Source of the DNA: Terriglobia bacterium
Lineage (GTDB): Bacteria > Acidobacteriota > Terriglobia > Acidiferrales > UBA7541
DNA: 64,000 nucleotides
Assembly (NCBI GenBank): GCA_020073705.1
Contig: JAIQES010000001.1
Location: forward strand, 90,903-154,902
Reading direction: 5' to 3'
In this document: one piece after another, positions 30,303 through 39,029 of the stretch
Position numbering within the stretch: the first letter of the stretch is position 1
Layout: the number at the start of each line of letters is the position of its first letter
Made by a program: the position numbers and the translations under genes
The notes under the pieces: model-generated
Told to the model about the DNA's origin: nothing
The model's database searches: none
The model's input: only the letters and a program-made list of their open reading frames with translations

Positions 30303-31046
30303 ATGTCTTCGCCAAAAAAGGCCGCTACTCCAAGCCGTTTTCTTCGCGAAGTTGTAACAAGCTGGATCGGCGCACTTGGCGGTATTCTATCGATTGTGTT
30401 TACCGTTTCTGCGTTTTATGTGTCGAACCGAACTCAGAGGGCACTCTACGTGGTGCTTGCGTTCGCTGCTGTCTTATGGGCTGCGTATTCAGCTTGGTCC
30501 AGAACATTTGACGAATTAGAGGCAGAACTGGCCAAGCACACGAACCCAATCTTGAGAGGCGAAATCGAAGAGCTTTATATATCCGTGTATTCGCCCGAAC
30601 AGCTACAGGGCAGTGATATATGCGATATCGTGGTTCTTCTTAAAGTGGTGTTGTACAACGATTCCGAATGCTCGACTACGACTCGCGCGTACGGCCTTAC
30701 GGTCAAGGATGCTGACGGCACCCACAATGCAAACTACCTGGGCGAAGCCGAAAATTGTCTGATCGAACTCGGGCGTCCCTATCAAGACAGTTCCGGAGAA
30801 TTGATCGGAAGCAAGACTGAACGCCCCAACGATCTGCTTACAGATACGGCTATCCGTCCCATTGTGCGGGGCGTGCATCGTGTTGGTTGGCTCCGCTTCA
30901 AAGTTTTGGGCATGAATCCTGCATCAGCCGAGACCGGCCTATACTGTCTGACGGCAATCGATTCGTTCGGCATCAATCACGATGTTGTGTGTAAAGACAG
31001 ACCACCGCTTGGTAAGGGGACTTCCGTCCACAATCTTAATGCGTGA
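30303..31046 (+). CDS. membrane protein of unknown function, 247 aa
   Basis: Two adjacent N-terminal helices (WIGALGGILSIVFTVSAFYV and LYVVLAFAAVLWAAYSAW) precede a coiled segment and a soluble, probably beta-sandwich domain of about 170 residues (EIEELYISVYSPEQLQG, VVLLKVVLYNDSECSTTTRAYGLTV). The domain looks like those found in single proteins scattered among environmental bacteria, but no family is recognised. By eye its base composition is a little lower in GC than its neighbours. It stands alone. Confidence 0.7.
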   Translation: MSSPKKAATPSRFLREVVTSWIGALGGILSIVFTVSAFYVSNRTQRALYVVLAFAAVLWAAYSAWSRTFDELEAELAKHTNPILRGEIEELYISVYSPEQLQGSDICDIVVLLKVVLYNDSECSTTTRAYGLTVKDADGTHNANYLGEAENCLIELGRPYQDSSGELIGSKTERPNDLLTDTAIRPIVRGVHRVGWLRFKVLGMNPASAETGLYCLTAIDSFGINHDVVCKDRPPLGKGTSVHNLNA

Positions 31047-31091
31047 ATGGCGGGTGGGCCACGCTTTGAGGGAATTTGAAGTTTCGGGTGC

Positions 31092-31142
31092 CGCATCCCT
31101 TATGTTTTTCAAGGGTGCGATTTCCGTGATTTATTTTTTTTC
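31092..31142 (+). terminator. possible terminator after the unknown membrane protein gene
   Basis: CGCATCCCTT at 31092-31101 can pair with AAGGGTGCG at 31111-31119 (one bulged base). A T-rich run (TTATTTTTTTT) follows about 12 bases later. The distance between stem and T-run is long, so the call is weak. Nothing else is recognised between 31047 and 31332. Confidence 0.35.
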
Positions 31143-31332
31143 CGTACTTCCCCGCAGCAAGTCGCCCGGCTTGCATCGCCCGGCACACTCTGTCCAAAAC
31201 GTCCGAGCTGGATAGATTACTGTGGTCCGCTGAAGGTCCCAATCCTGACGAACGAGTGGCGGCGTGTAGTTGAGGAGAAGTCCACCGGAGGGTTGAAAGA
31301 TGATTCAGCCCTCCGGCAAACTGAGAATCAGG

Positions 31333-32556
31333 TTAACTCGGTAGATGTGCTTGCAGGATTTCGCCCGGAAGCCGGGACATCCTCCCGGGAGGCGCTACGA
31401 TGCCATCCATATTGATTTTCGGTCGTTCCGGTCTTGCAGGAGGAAGATCTTTATCCGCCATCCTCTCCATCCGGATGCCCAGCGTGCGCTCCAATTGGAG
31501 TAGCTCCGTCCGCTGGTCCCGCCCGAAGAGTGTTGAAGCAAGGCCGCTCTTGCCGGCGCGGCCGGTACGGCCAACACGGTGGATGAAGTTCTCCGCAATC
31601 TCAGGGAGATCGTAGTTGATAACGTGCGCGATGTCCTGAACATGGATGCCGCGAGAAGCAAGGTCCGTGGCGACCAGGACGCGATAGCGGCCCTGCTGGA
31701 ATCCTGTCAGCGCCGCCGTCCGCTGGGATTGCGAACGGTCGCCGTGGATCATGGCGGCAGCGAATCCTTCGCGATTCAGGTTGTTGGCAAGCTTCTCGGT
31801 TCCGCGCTTGGTGCGCGTGAACACCAGACACCGGCCTGTCTCTTTAATGAGCAAACGTTGCAGCACTTCCAGTTTGCGATCCCCGGAAACTTCAAACGCC
31901 TGGATTCGCACACTCTCCACGGGCTTGAGCGTGGACCCGAGCGCGAGACGCACCGGGTTTCTCATGTAGTCATGCACGAGATGGGCCACGGAAGCTTCCA
32001 GCGTTGCGGAAAAGCACATCGTCTGGCGTTCCTTCGGCAGGACCGCCGCGATCCTGCGAATCGACGGAAGGAATCCCATGTCCAACATGCGGTCAGCCTC
32101 GTCGAGGACGAGCACGCGCAGCGCGCGGAAATTGATGAGTTTGCGGCCGAGGTAGTCTTCCAGGCGTCCTGGAGTGGCAACGACCAGGCGTGCTCCGTCG
32201 CGAATGGCGTTGAGCTGTTTGGCTTCGGGCAAGCCGCCCACCACCAGTGCTGCGGGTGACAGTTGCTTCCCCCTCAACGCGTTATACTGATCCACCACCT
32301 GCATGGCGAGTTCGCGCGTGGGCACGAGCACCAGTGCCGCAATTCCCGGCGTAACCTTCTGAAGCATCTGTTCCATAATAGGGATCAGGAACGCCAGGGT
32401 CTTGCCGGTTCCCGTCTGTGCGGTTGCCAGCACATCTTTGCCTGCCAGCGCTTGCGGGATCGCCGCGGCTTGCACCGGAGTCGGCGTCGAAAAACGGGCA
32501 GATGCTAGCCGCTCCTTCGTGTAATTGGAAATCTGTAGTTCTGAAAAATTCTGCAT
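31333..32556 (-). CDS. rhlE: DEAD-box ATP-dependent RNA helicase, RhlE type
   Basis: 407 residues from the ATG at 32556. Motifs in order: Q motif FSTPTPVQAAAIPQAL, motif I ATAQTGTGKT, Ia VPTRELA, Ib VATPGRLEDY, II VLDEADRM, III CFSATLE, IV CLVFTRTKRG, V ATDLASRGIHVQDI and VI HRVGRTGRAGKSG. The C-terminal tail is short. It unwinds short RNA duplexes, usually in ribosome assembly or RNA decay. The nearly 300 bp upstream (to 32855) contain no gene and probably hold the promoter and a long leader. An upstream extension to 32628 is not family-like. Confidence 0.93.
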   Translation of the reverse strand: MQNFSELQISNYTKERLASARFSTPTPVQAAAIPQALAGKDVLATAQTGTGKTLAFLIPIMEQMLQKVTPGIAALVLVPTRELAMQVVDQYNALRGKQLSPAALVVGGLPEAKQLNAIRDGARLVVATPGRLEDYLGRKLINFRALRVLVLDEADRMLDMGFLPSIRRIAAVLPKERQTMCFSATLEASVAHLVHDYMRNPVRLALGSTLKPVESVRIQAFEVSGDRKLEVLQRLLIKETGRCLVFTRTKRGTEKLANNLNREGFAAAMIHGDRSQSQRTAALTGFQQGRYRVLVATDLASRGIHVQDIAHVINYDLPEIAENFIHRVGRTGRAGKSGLASTLFGRDQRTELLQLERTLGIRMERMADKDLPPARPERPKINMDGIVAPPGRMSRLPGEILQAHLPS

Positions 32557-32855
32557 TGGTCTTTTCTTGTCTTTTCTGCTGGCAGGAGCCGTTGCGGCGC
32601 GCACACGAATTCTCGTGACGGCACGCAACTGGCATGGCCAGTCCTAGTTTGAATTACGCTGAAAACCTACGGAGGAAATCAAAGGCGGGGTTTTCTCGAA
32701 TCGGATTACGTAACCTGAGCAACCACACCAAACAACCGATGTATTAAGCGCAAATGCAGTATACCACATACCGCAGCAGAACGGTTACTCCAAAAATCGG
32801 ATGGTAAGGTTACCATTAGTCCGCATCACCCGAGAGCCGAAAACGGAACAACCGC

Positions 32856-33539
32856 TTACTTCCCTCTGATCTCGAGAGGCTCTTTCAACTGGAAGTGGAG
32901 CTTCGTCTCGGCTGAGATCGTGATATCCCGGTTGCCGGTAAACGCAGCGCCCGCGGTCCCCGCGCCAGCGCCGGCACCGGCGCCAATGGCCGCGCCCTTA
33001 CCGCCTCCCGCAAGCGCGCCGATGATCGCCCCGACGGCTGCGCCGCCTCCAGCGCCGACAGCGGTTCTCTTACCACGTCCTTTACCGGATTCGGTGATGG
33101 CCGTCGTCTTCACTGGATACGCTTGGCCGTTCACCGTAATGGAATCGAGGGTTACGCCAAGCGCGGCGTTCCCTTTGAACTTGCCTGCGGACTTGGCAAC
33201 CGTCACGGTTCCAGAGGCTCTTGCGCCAGACGGAATCACCTGCTCATTGCCGACCATCACGGGCGCCGCGAGTGAAGCGTCGAAATGATCTCCCGGATTG
33301 CTGGTTTTCGAACTGATCGTCTGATCGACCGTGACCGCTATCGTCGTTCCGGGTTCCACGACAATCGGTGGTTTAGGCGCAGGGACTGGTTCACCAGCTT
33401 TCTGGTTCCGTCCGGCGGATGCGGTGGAATTTGCCCCCGTAGAAGTCGCGGACTCTGGTGTGGAGGACGATTTGCCGCAACCGAACAGACCTAGCAGACT
33501 CACGAGCATGAGAAATCGGGTGATCGCATTGTGTCTCAT
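32856..33539 (-). CDS. lipoprotein with glycine-zipper region
   Basis: The N-terminus MRHNAITRFLMLVSLLGLFGCGKSS carries a lipobox (LFGC) for lipid attachment. A Ser/Thr/Ala-rich linker leads into a small beta-domain (VVEPGTTIAVTVDQTISSKTSNPGDHFDASLAAPVMVGN). A glycine-zipper region follows (AVGAGGGAAVGAIIGALAGGGKGAAIGAGAGAGAGTAGAAF) that may insert in or pack against membrane. The protein ends with a beta segment (ISAETKLHFQLKEPLEI). Comparable proteins are common in Acidobacteriota; function unknown. Confidence 0.8.
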   Translation of the reverse strand: MRHNAITRFLMLVSLLGLFGCGKSSSTPESATSTGANSTASAGRNQKAGEPVPAPKPPIVVEPGTTIAVTVDQTISSKTSNPGDHFDASLAAPVMVGNEQVIPSGARASGTVTVAKSAGKFKGNAALGVTLDSITVNGQAYPVKTTAITESGKGRGKRTAVGAGGGAAVGAIIGALAGGGKGAAIGAGAGAGAGTAGAAFTGNRDITISAETKLHFQLKEPLEIRGK

Positions 33540-33801
33540 CTTGAATTCTCCTGTTCAGCGAGAGGCTGTGAATCGAATCATAACAGGGTCTGGGCGGACC
33601 AAGCACTCAATTTTCATGAGCAATGTAATCACGATTGATCTGTGTGCCGGTGGAAGAAGCAGTGGAACGCTATGTCGCGCCTGGCAAGCTAAGAGATTTT
33701 TCGACAGTTTTCCTGCGCCTTAACGATCGGTGGGACGATTGAACAACTCTACGCTGAATGGCAAGACAAATCAGGCCGCATTCTCAACTACTCTTAGGCT
33801 G

Positions 33802-35103
33802 TCACGAAGGCCGCAGGTAGGGGAGCCGTCGCGGCTCGGCCCAGCGGGCGTGTAGCGGACTCAATAGCAAATCACCCAAATCGCGTCTGTGCAATCTGCT
33901 CGTGAGGAATTTTCGCCCGGTACGGCGCAGCCAATCCTTCCCGTAGCACAAGTCGAATCCTTGCTTCAACAGTGCCTCCAGAGTTCCAGGCTGACATTCC
34001 GGGTGGTTCCAGACCAGATGCTTGGTGTCGTACTTCGACAGATCTTTCTCGAAGATTCCGTAATTGGAGTTCAGCTCATTCCACAATTGCGTGCGCGGAT
34101 GGGGCGTCACAATTGTGATCTGCGTGACGTCCAATTCCATGGCGGCCAAAGTCTTCAGATCCTCGTGTATCGATTCCGGCGTTTCGGATGGAAACCCGAT
34201 GATGTAGTACCCATGCGCATATTTTCCCGCTCTGTTCAGCCGCTGCGCCAGTTCCATCACGGCTCCCACCTTTTCTCCCTTATGGATCTGCTTGAGCACG
34301 TCTTGGTGAAAGCTTTCGATCCCGAACAGTGCGCCTTCCATCCCTTTGCCGAGCCATTCATCGAAGTTGCGCAACAATAAATCGACGCGGGTTTGCACCA
34401 GCCAGTTGACCTTATACCGCGCCATCAACTCGATCACCGCTTCCGCGTGCTGCGGGATGTTCCCGAAATTCTCGTCGAGAATGAGCACGTAGTTTATCCC
34501 GTGCGCGACGTAAAAGCGGAGCGCCTCTTCGATGGACTCGAGAGGAAGCGCCTTCGGTTGAGACGCAAAGACAGTTGTTTGGCAGAACGTGCACTGAAAA
34601 CTGCAGCCTCGGGTCGTGAACAGGATTCCAACGGGCATCGGCCAGCCCCCCGGAAGCACGAACTTCGTTACCAAAGGTGGATGCCTGACCGTTTCAATCT
34701 TCTTACCTAGACTCTGTGCCACGGCATCTTCGCCATATCCATGGAAAACATCGTCGAAGCTGGCCTGCACCGAAGGAGTTAGCGCGCCATAGTTGCCAGC
34801 CCACAGCCGGCTTATACCCGCCTTATGCGCTTCTTCAGCCATCTCCAGAATGCGATTGCTCTCCTCCAGGTAGAAGGAAAAGCCCACAACATCCCAGCCC
34901 TTCTTCAGAGCATTCCGGTACTCGGCTCGCGTCGGGTATTCGAGAATTTCTATCTCCGGGACATTCTGGCGGAGGAACCGCAAGCCGAAGGAAATGCGGC
35001 GCGGCATTTGAAAGCGCCAGCGGAATCGTTCGGGAGCATTCTCACCATAGTAATCATAGAGGCCAAGGTCCCGGTCGACCGTGGTCAACAGAACGCGGGT
35101 CAT
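33802..35103 (-). CDS. B12-binding-domain/radical SAM protein
   Basis: 433 aa from the ATG at 35103. The N-terminal 150 residues have a Rossmann-like cobalamin-binding fold (DVVGFSFYLEESNRILEMAEEAHKAGISRLWAGNYGALTPS) without the DxHxxG ligand motif, so cobalamin would be bound base-off without a His ligand. The radical SAM core has the cluster motif CSFQCTFC (CxxxCxxC), then LILDENFGN and GYYIIGFPSETPESI. It resembles the class B methylase/cyclase superfamily; the substrate cannot be told. It lies alone between a lipoprotein gene and an OPT transporter gene. Confidence 0.88.
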   Translation of the reverse strand: MTRVLLTTVDRDLGLYDYYGENAPERFRWRFQMPRRISFGLRFLRQNVPEIEILEYPTRAEYRNALKKGWDVVGFSFYLEESNRILEMAEEAHKAGISRLWAGNYGALTPSVQASFDDVFHGYGEDAVAQSLGKKIETVRHPPLVTKFVLPGGWPMPVGILFTTRGCSFQCTFCQTTVFASQPKALPLESIEEALRFYVAHGINYVLILDENFGNIPQHAEAVIELMARYKVNWLVQTRVDLLLRNFDEWLGKGMEGALFGIESFHQDVLKQIHKGEKVGAVMELAQRLNRAGKYAHGYYIIGFPSETPESIHEDLKTLAAMELDVTQITIVTPHPRTQLWNELNSNYGIFEKDLSKYDTKHLVWNHPECQPGTLEALLKQGFDLCYGKDWLRRTGRKFLTSRLHRRDLGDLLLSPLHARWAEPRRLPYLRPS

Positions 35104-35220
35104 CAGCAGCGCCTCCGCAACGAAGGACTTGGCCGTGGCACCCACGGCTGGTAAGTCGCTCGATCAGTCTAGCATGGCTATGGCTAGCCAAGCATAGAGC
35201 GTGAAGTGAACAAAGGCGCC

Positions 35221-37377
35221 TTATTCCAGCTTTTTGCGCGCAAAGACGAACAGTGACGACGCAAGCAGCAGGAACATCGCGACGCCCAGCCAGCCGTTGG
35301 TTGCGAGGCTGCCGATCCATTGCGTCCCGACGTTGAACCGGCCGGGCTTGACCCAGCCCTTTATTTCCGTCAGCTTGATAATGATCGCGAGCAGGCCCAC
35401 AACCCCGCCCGCGGCGATCAATCCGCTCGAATAGAGCGAGCCAGGACTGACTTCGCTTTCGGCCCCAACGGTCTTAGGCTTGTTGCGCTCAACCAGCCAG
35501 CGCACGACGCCGCCGGCAAAAATCGCCATCGTCGTCGCAATCGAAAGATATGAGCCAACGGCGAATGAGAGTGAGCGCACGCCCAACAGCTCAATGGCCA
35601 GGACCAGAAACACACCAAGCAATACCAACCGCCAGGGAAGGCGCCGGGTCAGGATGCCGTTGATGACTGTAGCCATCAAGCGCGCCTGCGGGGCTGCCGC
35701 CTCCTCACTGCCGATCCCTTGCACCCACTGGATTTCAATCCGCTTCGTAGCGGTATCGTAGAGGTACTTGCCGTCGGGCACTTCGCTCGATCCCAGCGCG
35801 TTGATGAGGATATACGTCTTTCCGGCGTGGGCGTAGTTTTGTGATTCCACCTGCACGCCCTCGGGAAGCTGCGCAAGGTTGACGGGGATAACGGTGGGCG
35901 TGTATTTCTCGAGGCCCTTATTCATGGCAATGAGCGTGAGGCCGATGACAAACGACGCGGCGAACACCCCAACAATCAATCCGATCTGCTGCCACACGGG
36001 AGTCGCGCCAACCAGGTAGCCCGTTTTCAAGTCCTGCGAGGTCGCGCCGGCGTTGGCTGCGGCAATCGCGACCACGCCGCCAATGGTGATCGCCAGCGCT
36101 GCATACGTACCGCCGGTCCAACCCGCCACCAGGAACATCGCACAGGTAGCGATCAGCGTCGCGATCGTCATGCCGCTCACCGGATTCGAAGACGTTCCAA
36201 TCAGCCCGCAAATCCGCGAAGATACGGTCACAAACAGGAACCCGAATACGATGACGAACAGCGCCGCCACGAGATTCGAGAACAGCCCGGTACGCGCTCC
36301 TGGAATCGGCTTGATCGTCAGCAGTGCCCACATCATGGCCACGATAACGAACGACCCAATGAGCACGAACTTCATCGGAAGATCGCGCTCGAGCCGGCTG
36401 GCCTCTGGCGCGACGCCGTTACGCTGCGCGCGCACATCCTTCAATCCGGAAGTAAGCGCGCCGAGGATGGTCGGCGTGGTTCGAAGCAGTGTAATCAGTC
36501 CTGCAGCGGCCACCGCACCCGCGCCCATCGGACGGATGTAGCTCGCCCACAACTGGTCGGGAGTCATCTGCGCGATGGGGATCGTTGAAGGATAGAGCGG
36601 CCCGAGCATGTTCTGCCCGAAGAACCGGATGGCCGGCATCAATACGAGCCACGAAAACACGCCGCCGGCGAAAATCGTTCCCGCGGTCTTCGGCCCGATG
36701 ATATAGCCGACACCGAGGTACTCGGATGTGATCGCCGCGCGAAACGACGCGCCGGGCAGCCAGTTTGGCCGGTATTCCGGCTGGACCGGCCACATCTGCA
36801 TCGAGTTCATCAGCCACGTATAGGCGCCTCCGATGCCGAGCCCCCAGAAAACGCGGCTGGCGAAGGAGCCTCCGCGCTCACCGGCCACCAACACGTCGGC
36901 GCACGCCGTGCCCTCGGGAAAGGTCAAGTTCCCGTGCTCTTTGACGATGAGCTGCCGCCGTAACGGGATCATGAACAGGACGCCGAGCCATCCGCCGATC
37001 AGCGCGAGGAAAAAGACGCGCCAGTATTCGGTGTTCAGCGAAAAGCCCATGAAAATCAGCGCCGGCAACGTGAAAATGACGCCGGCCGCGACCGACTCGC
37101 CCGCCGAGCCGGTGGTCTGCACCATGTTGTTCTCGAGGATGGTGGACTTGCCGAACGCGCGAAGGATGGAAATGGACAGCACCGAAATCGGGATCGACGC
37201 GGAAACCGTCAGCCCGGCGCGCAGCCCCACGTACACGGAAACCGCGCCGAACAGGATGCCAAAAATCGCGCCCAGAATAACCGCGCGCCAGCTGAACTCC
37301 TTCAGCGTGCTCGACGCCTCCACATAGGGGCGGAATTCCAAAGGCGGCGCCGTCGAACTCCAGGGTTTATTGGCCAA
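35221..37377 (-). CDS. OPT-family oligopeptide/metal-chelate transporter
   Basis: 718 residues and about 15 helices. Family features are LRAGLTVSASIPISVLSISILRAFGKSTILENNMVQTTGSAGESVAAGVIFTLPALI near the N-terminus, LTFPEGTACADVLVAGE, and SSNPVSGMTIATLI near the centre. A soluble loop of about 70 residues (VNLAQLPEGVQVESQNYAHAGKTY) lies before the last helices. The TTG start at 37377 follows a full GGAGGTGAT ribosome site. OPT proteins import oligopeptides or metal chelates with protons. No regulatory neighbour is seen. Confidence 0.92.
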   Translation of the reverse strand: MANKPWSSTAPPLEFRPYVEASSTLKEFSWRAVILGAIFGILFGAVSVYVGLRAGLTVSASIPISVLSISILRAFGKSTILENNMVQTTGSAGESVAAGVIFTLPALIFMGFSLNTEYWRVFFLALIGGWLGVLFMIPLRRQLIVKEHGNLTFPEGTACADVLVAGERGGSFASRVFWGLGIGGAYTWLMNSMQMWPVQPEYRPNWLPGASFRAAITSEYLGVGYIIGPKTAGTIFAGGVFSWLVLMPAIRFFGQNMLGPLYPSTIPIAQMTPDQLWASYIRPMGAGAVAAAGLITLLRTTPTILGALTSGLKDVRAQRNGVAPEASRLERDLPMKFVLIGSFVIVAMMWALLTIKPIPGARTGLFSNLVAALFVIVFGFLFVTVSSRICGLIGTSSNPVSGMTIATLIATCAMFLVAGWTGGTYAALAITIGGVVAIAAANAGATSQDLKTGYLVGATPVWQQIGLIVGVFAASFVIGLTLIAMNKGLEKYTPTVIPVNLAQLPEGVQVESQNYAHAGKTYILINALGSSEVPDGKYLYDTATKRIEIQWVQGIGSEEAAAPQARLMATVINGILTRRLPWRLVLLGVFLVLAIELLGVRSLSFAVGSYLSIATTMAIFAGGVVRWLVERNKPKTVGAESEVSPGSLYSSGLIAAGGVVGLLAIIIKLTEIKGWVKPGRFNVGTQWIGSLATNGWLGVAMFLLLASSLFVFARKKLE

Positions 37378-37459
37378 AAATCACCTCCGCAATCGATCCG
37401 GTACCACTTTTCATTCCTAACAGCTTGCGGAAAGACGGTCGAAGCCTTTTCAAAACATC

Positions 37460-37546
37460 GTCATTCCGAGGCACGCTGCGTGCCGAGGAATCTCTCTTTT
37501 CCCGGGTTGTGAATAAAGAGAGATTCCTCGCTCCGCTCGGAATGAC
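37460..37546. repeat. palindromic interspersed element (MITE/REP-like)
   Basis: The outer arms GTCATTCCGAG and CTCGGAATGAC pair perfectly, as do GAGGAATCTCTCTTT and its partner AAAGAGAGATTCCTC; a small internal palindrome (GGCACG/CGTGCC) lies in the left half. Total length is 87 bp. One arm recurs exactly at 14530-14558. It sits in the 307-bp gap between the OPT gene and the next gene, where no coding region is evident. It is likely non-autonomous or a structured intergenic repeat. Confidence 0.75.
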
Positions 37547-37684
37547 AGAGCTGGGAGCTTTTTTCCGCAGCCTACTAAACACCGCAAGGGCGAACGGTTC
37601 CGCGGTCGCACGGCATTATGGCCCAAAATGTTTGGGCGAAAAGAAAATTCTGAAGGCCACTTCCAAATCCCAGTTGGTCTTCGT

Positions 37685-38326
37685 TCATTTGCGTGTTTGA
37701 GGCTGCCGCGTGTTTCCAAGCCGCGGACAAACGAACACAATTCTCGCGGTGCCGGGCAGCACGCGCAGCGCGGAGCGCAGATTCCTGGGCGCCAGGTGGT
37801 TTGCGGCGTGAACAATCTCCGCGACATTCCGTCCGTTTAGCTCGAGCCGGTAGAGGTCCGCACGATAGGTGTAGGAATAGCTTTGATACCCCGGTTTTTC
37901 GCTCTCGGCGATTTTCAGCAAGCGCTCCCAGAAACTCTGCCCGCGAAACATCCGGCGTTGCGAACCTGCCGCGCGAGCAAGCTCCAGCAAGGGTTTGGGA
38001 TTTATCCCGCCGCTTTCGAACACGGCCGTTGCACACGCGTCCGAGAAAAATGCGCGCGCAGCATCGGCATCCGGAAATGCTGTGAGGGCAGCGCTCAACT
38101 CTGCTTCGTCCGCCTCAAATCCCGCCCACCAGTAGCGATAGAAGTGATAGACGACCGTCCCCGATCGGAGGATTTGCCGGATGCGCGCCACATCCTTGCC
38201 CGTCACGCTCAGGACCATGTCCAGGAGTTCGTCGAGGCGGAACGTCTGCCGCACGATCGGCCGCACGGTCACATACCCGGCCTCTTCATCAGAGTAACGA
38301 ATCGGAATCGATTCCGGCAGCGCCAT
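37685..38326 (-). CDS. conserved-looking protein of unknown function, 213 aa
   Basis: The sequence is a compact soluble alpha/beta protein: EEAGYVTVRPIVRQTFRLDELLDMVLSVTGKDVARIRQILRSGTVVYHFYRYWW, then ALTAFPDADAARAFFSDACATAVFESGG, and YSYTYRADLYRLELNGRNVAEIVHAANHLAPRNLRSALRVLPGTARIVFVCPR. The RIRQILRSGTV piece looks like an RNA-binding S4-type turn, but this is only a resemblance. No signal peptide is present. Codon use is like that of its neighbours. No known family is recognised. Confidence 0.65.
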   Translation of the reverse strand: MALPESIPIRYSDEEAGYVTVRPIVRQTFRLDELLDMVLSVTGKDVARIRQILRSGTVVYHFYRYWWAGFEADEAELSAALTAFPDADAARAFFSDACATAVFESGGINPKPLLELARAAGSQRRMFRGQSFWERLLKIAESEKPGYQSYSYTYRADLYRLELNGRNVAEIVHAANHLAPRNLRSALRVLPGTARIVFVCPRLGNTRQPQTRK

Positions 38327-38467
38327 GAGGCGAGGATACGCGGAGAAAGACTCAAAAGTCGATATGAGAACGAAAAAGCCTGGTAAGACAAGCGTGGCAT
38401 AAAGATTCGGAGAATTACTTCGAACTCTTAACTGTCAACTCTTAACTTTCACCTTCCCACTTTGCAC

Positions 38468-38923
38468 CTACCCCATCTTAGCAAGGCGTTCTTTCACGCG
38501 GTCCGACAACACTTTGCCATCCACGGTCTTCCCTTGGAGGCGGGCTTTCGCTGCTTTGATCACCGCGCCCATGGCCTTCGGCGAATTTGCTCCGGTTTCC
38601 GCAATCGCCGTTTCAATGGCTGCGTTCAAATCGGTGTCGGAAGGCGCTGCCGGCAGATAGTTTTCGAGGATGGCGATTTCCTTCGTCTCCTTATCCGCGA
38701 GGTCCTGGCGGCCGCCGCGCGCAAACTGCTCCACCGATTCGCGCCGCTGCTTCACCAGTGTTTGCAGCACCTGCAGCGATTCGGCATCTTCGAGCGGACG
38801 AATTTTTTCGATCTCCTTGTACTTGAGCGCTGACTTGATCATGCGCAGCACGCTCAGGCGCAATTCGTCCTTCGACATCATCGCTTCGGTCAGGTCCTTC
38901 TGAATGCGCTCGATCAATGCCAT
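38468..38923 (-). CDS. GatB/YqeY-domain protein
   Basis: 151 residues from the ATG at 38923: MALIERIQKDLTEAMMSKDELRLSVLRMIKSALKYKEIE, then LVKQRRESVEQFARGGRQDLADKETKEIAILENYLPAAPSD. The C-terminal helical tail NSPKAMGAVIKAAKARLQGKTVDGKVLSDRVKERL is the YqeY domain also found in GatB amidotransferases. The role of free-standing YqeY is not settled; it is thought to bind tRNA or assist amidotransferases. A four-residue longer start at 38935 is possible. Confidence 0.9.
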   Translation of the reverse strand: MALIERIQKDLTEAMMSKDELRLSVLRMIKSALKYKEIEKIRPLEDAESLQVLQTLVKQRRESVEQFARGGRQDLADKETKEIAILENYLPAAPSDTDLNAAIETAIAETGANSPKAMGAVIKAAKARLQGKTVDGKVLSDRVKERLAKMG

Positions 38924-39029
38924 TTCGTTGTGCACGAACCCACGCTCGTGCTCCTCTCTGTCTTAGAAGCAACTCGCACAATACGCCGGAATTATTCTTG
39001 CTTGGCTCACTATAGCACAGCGTTTGCCA

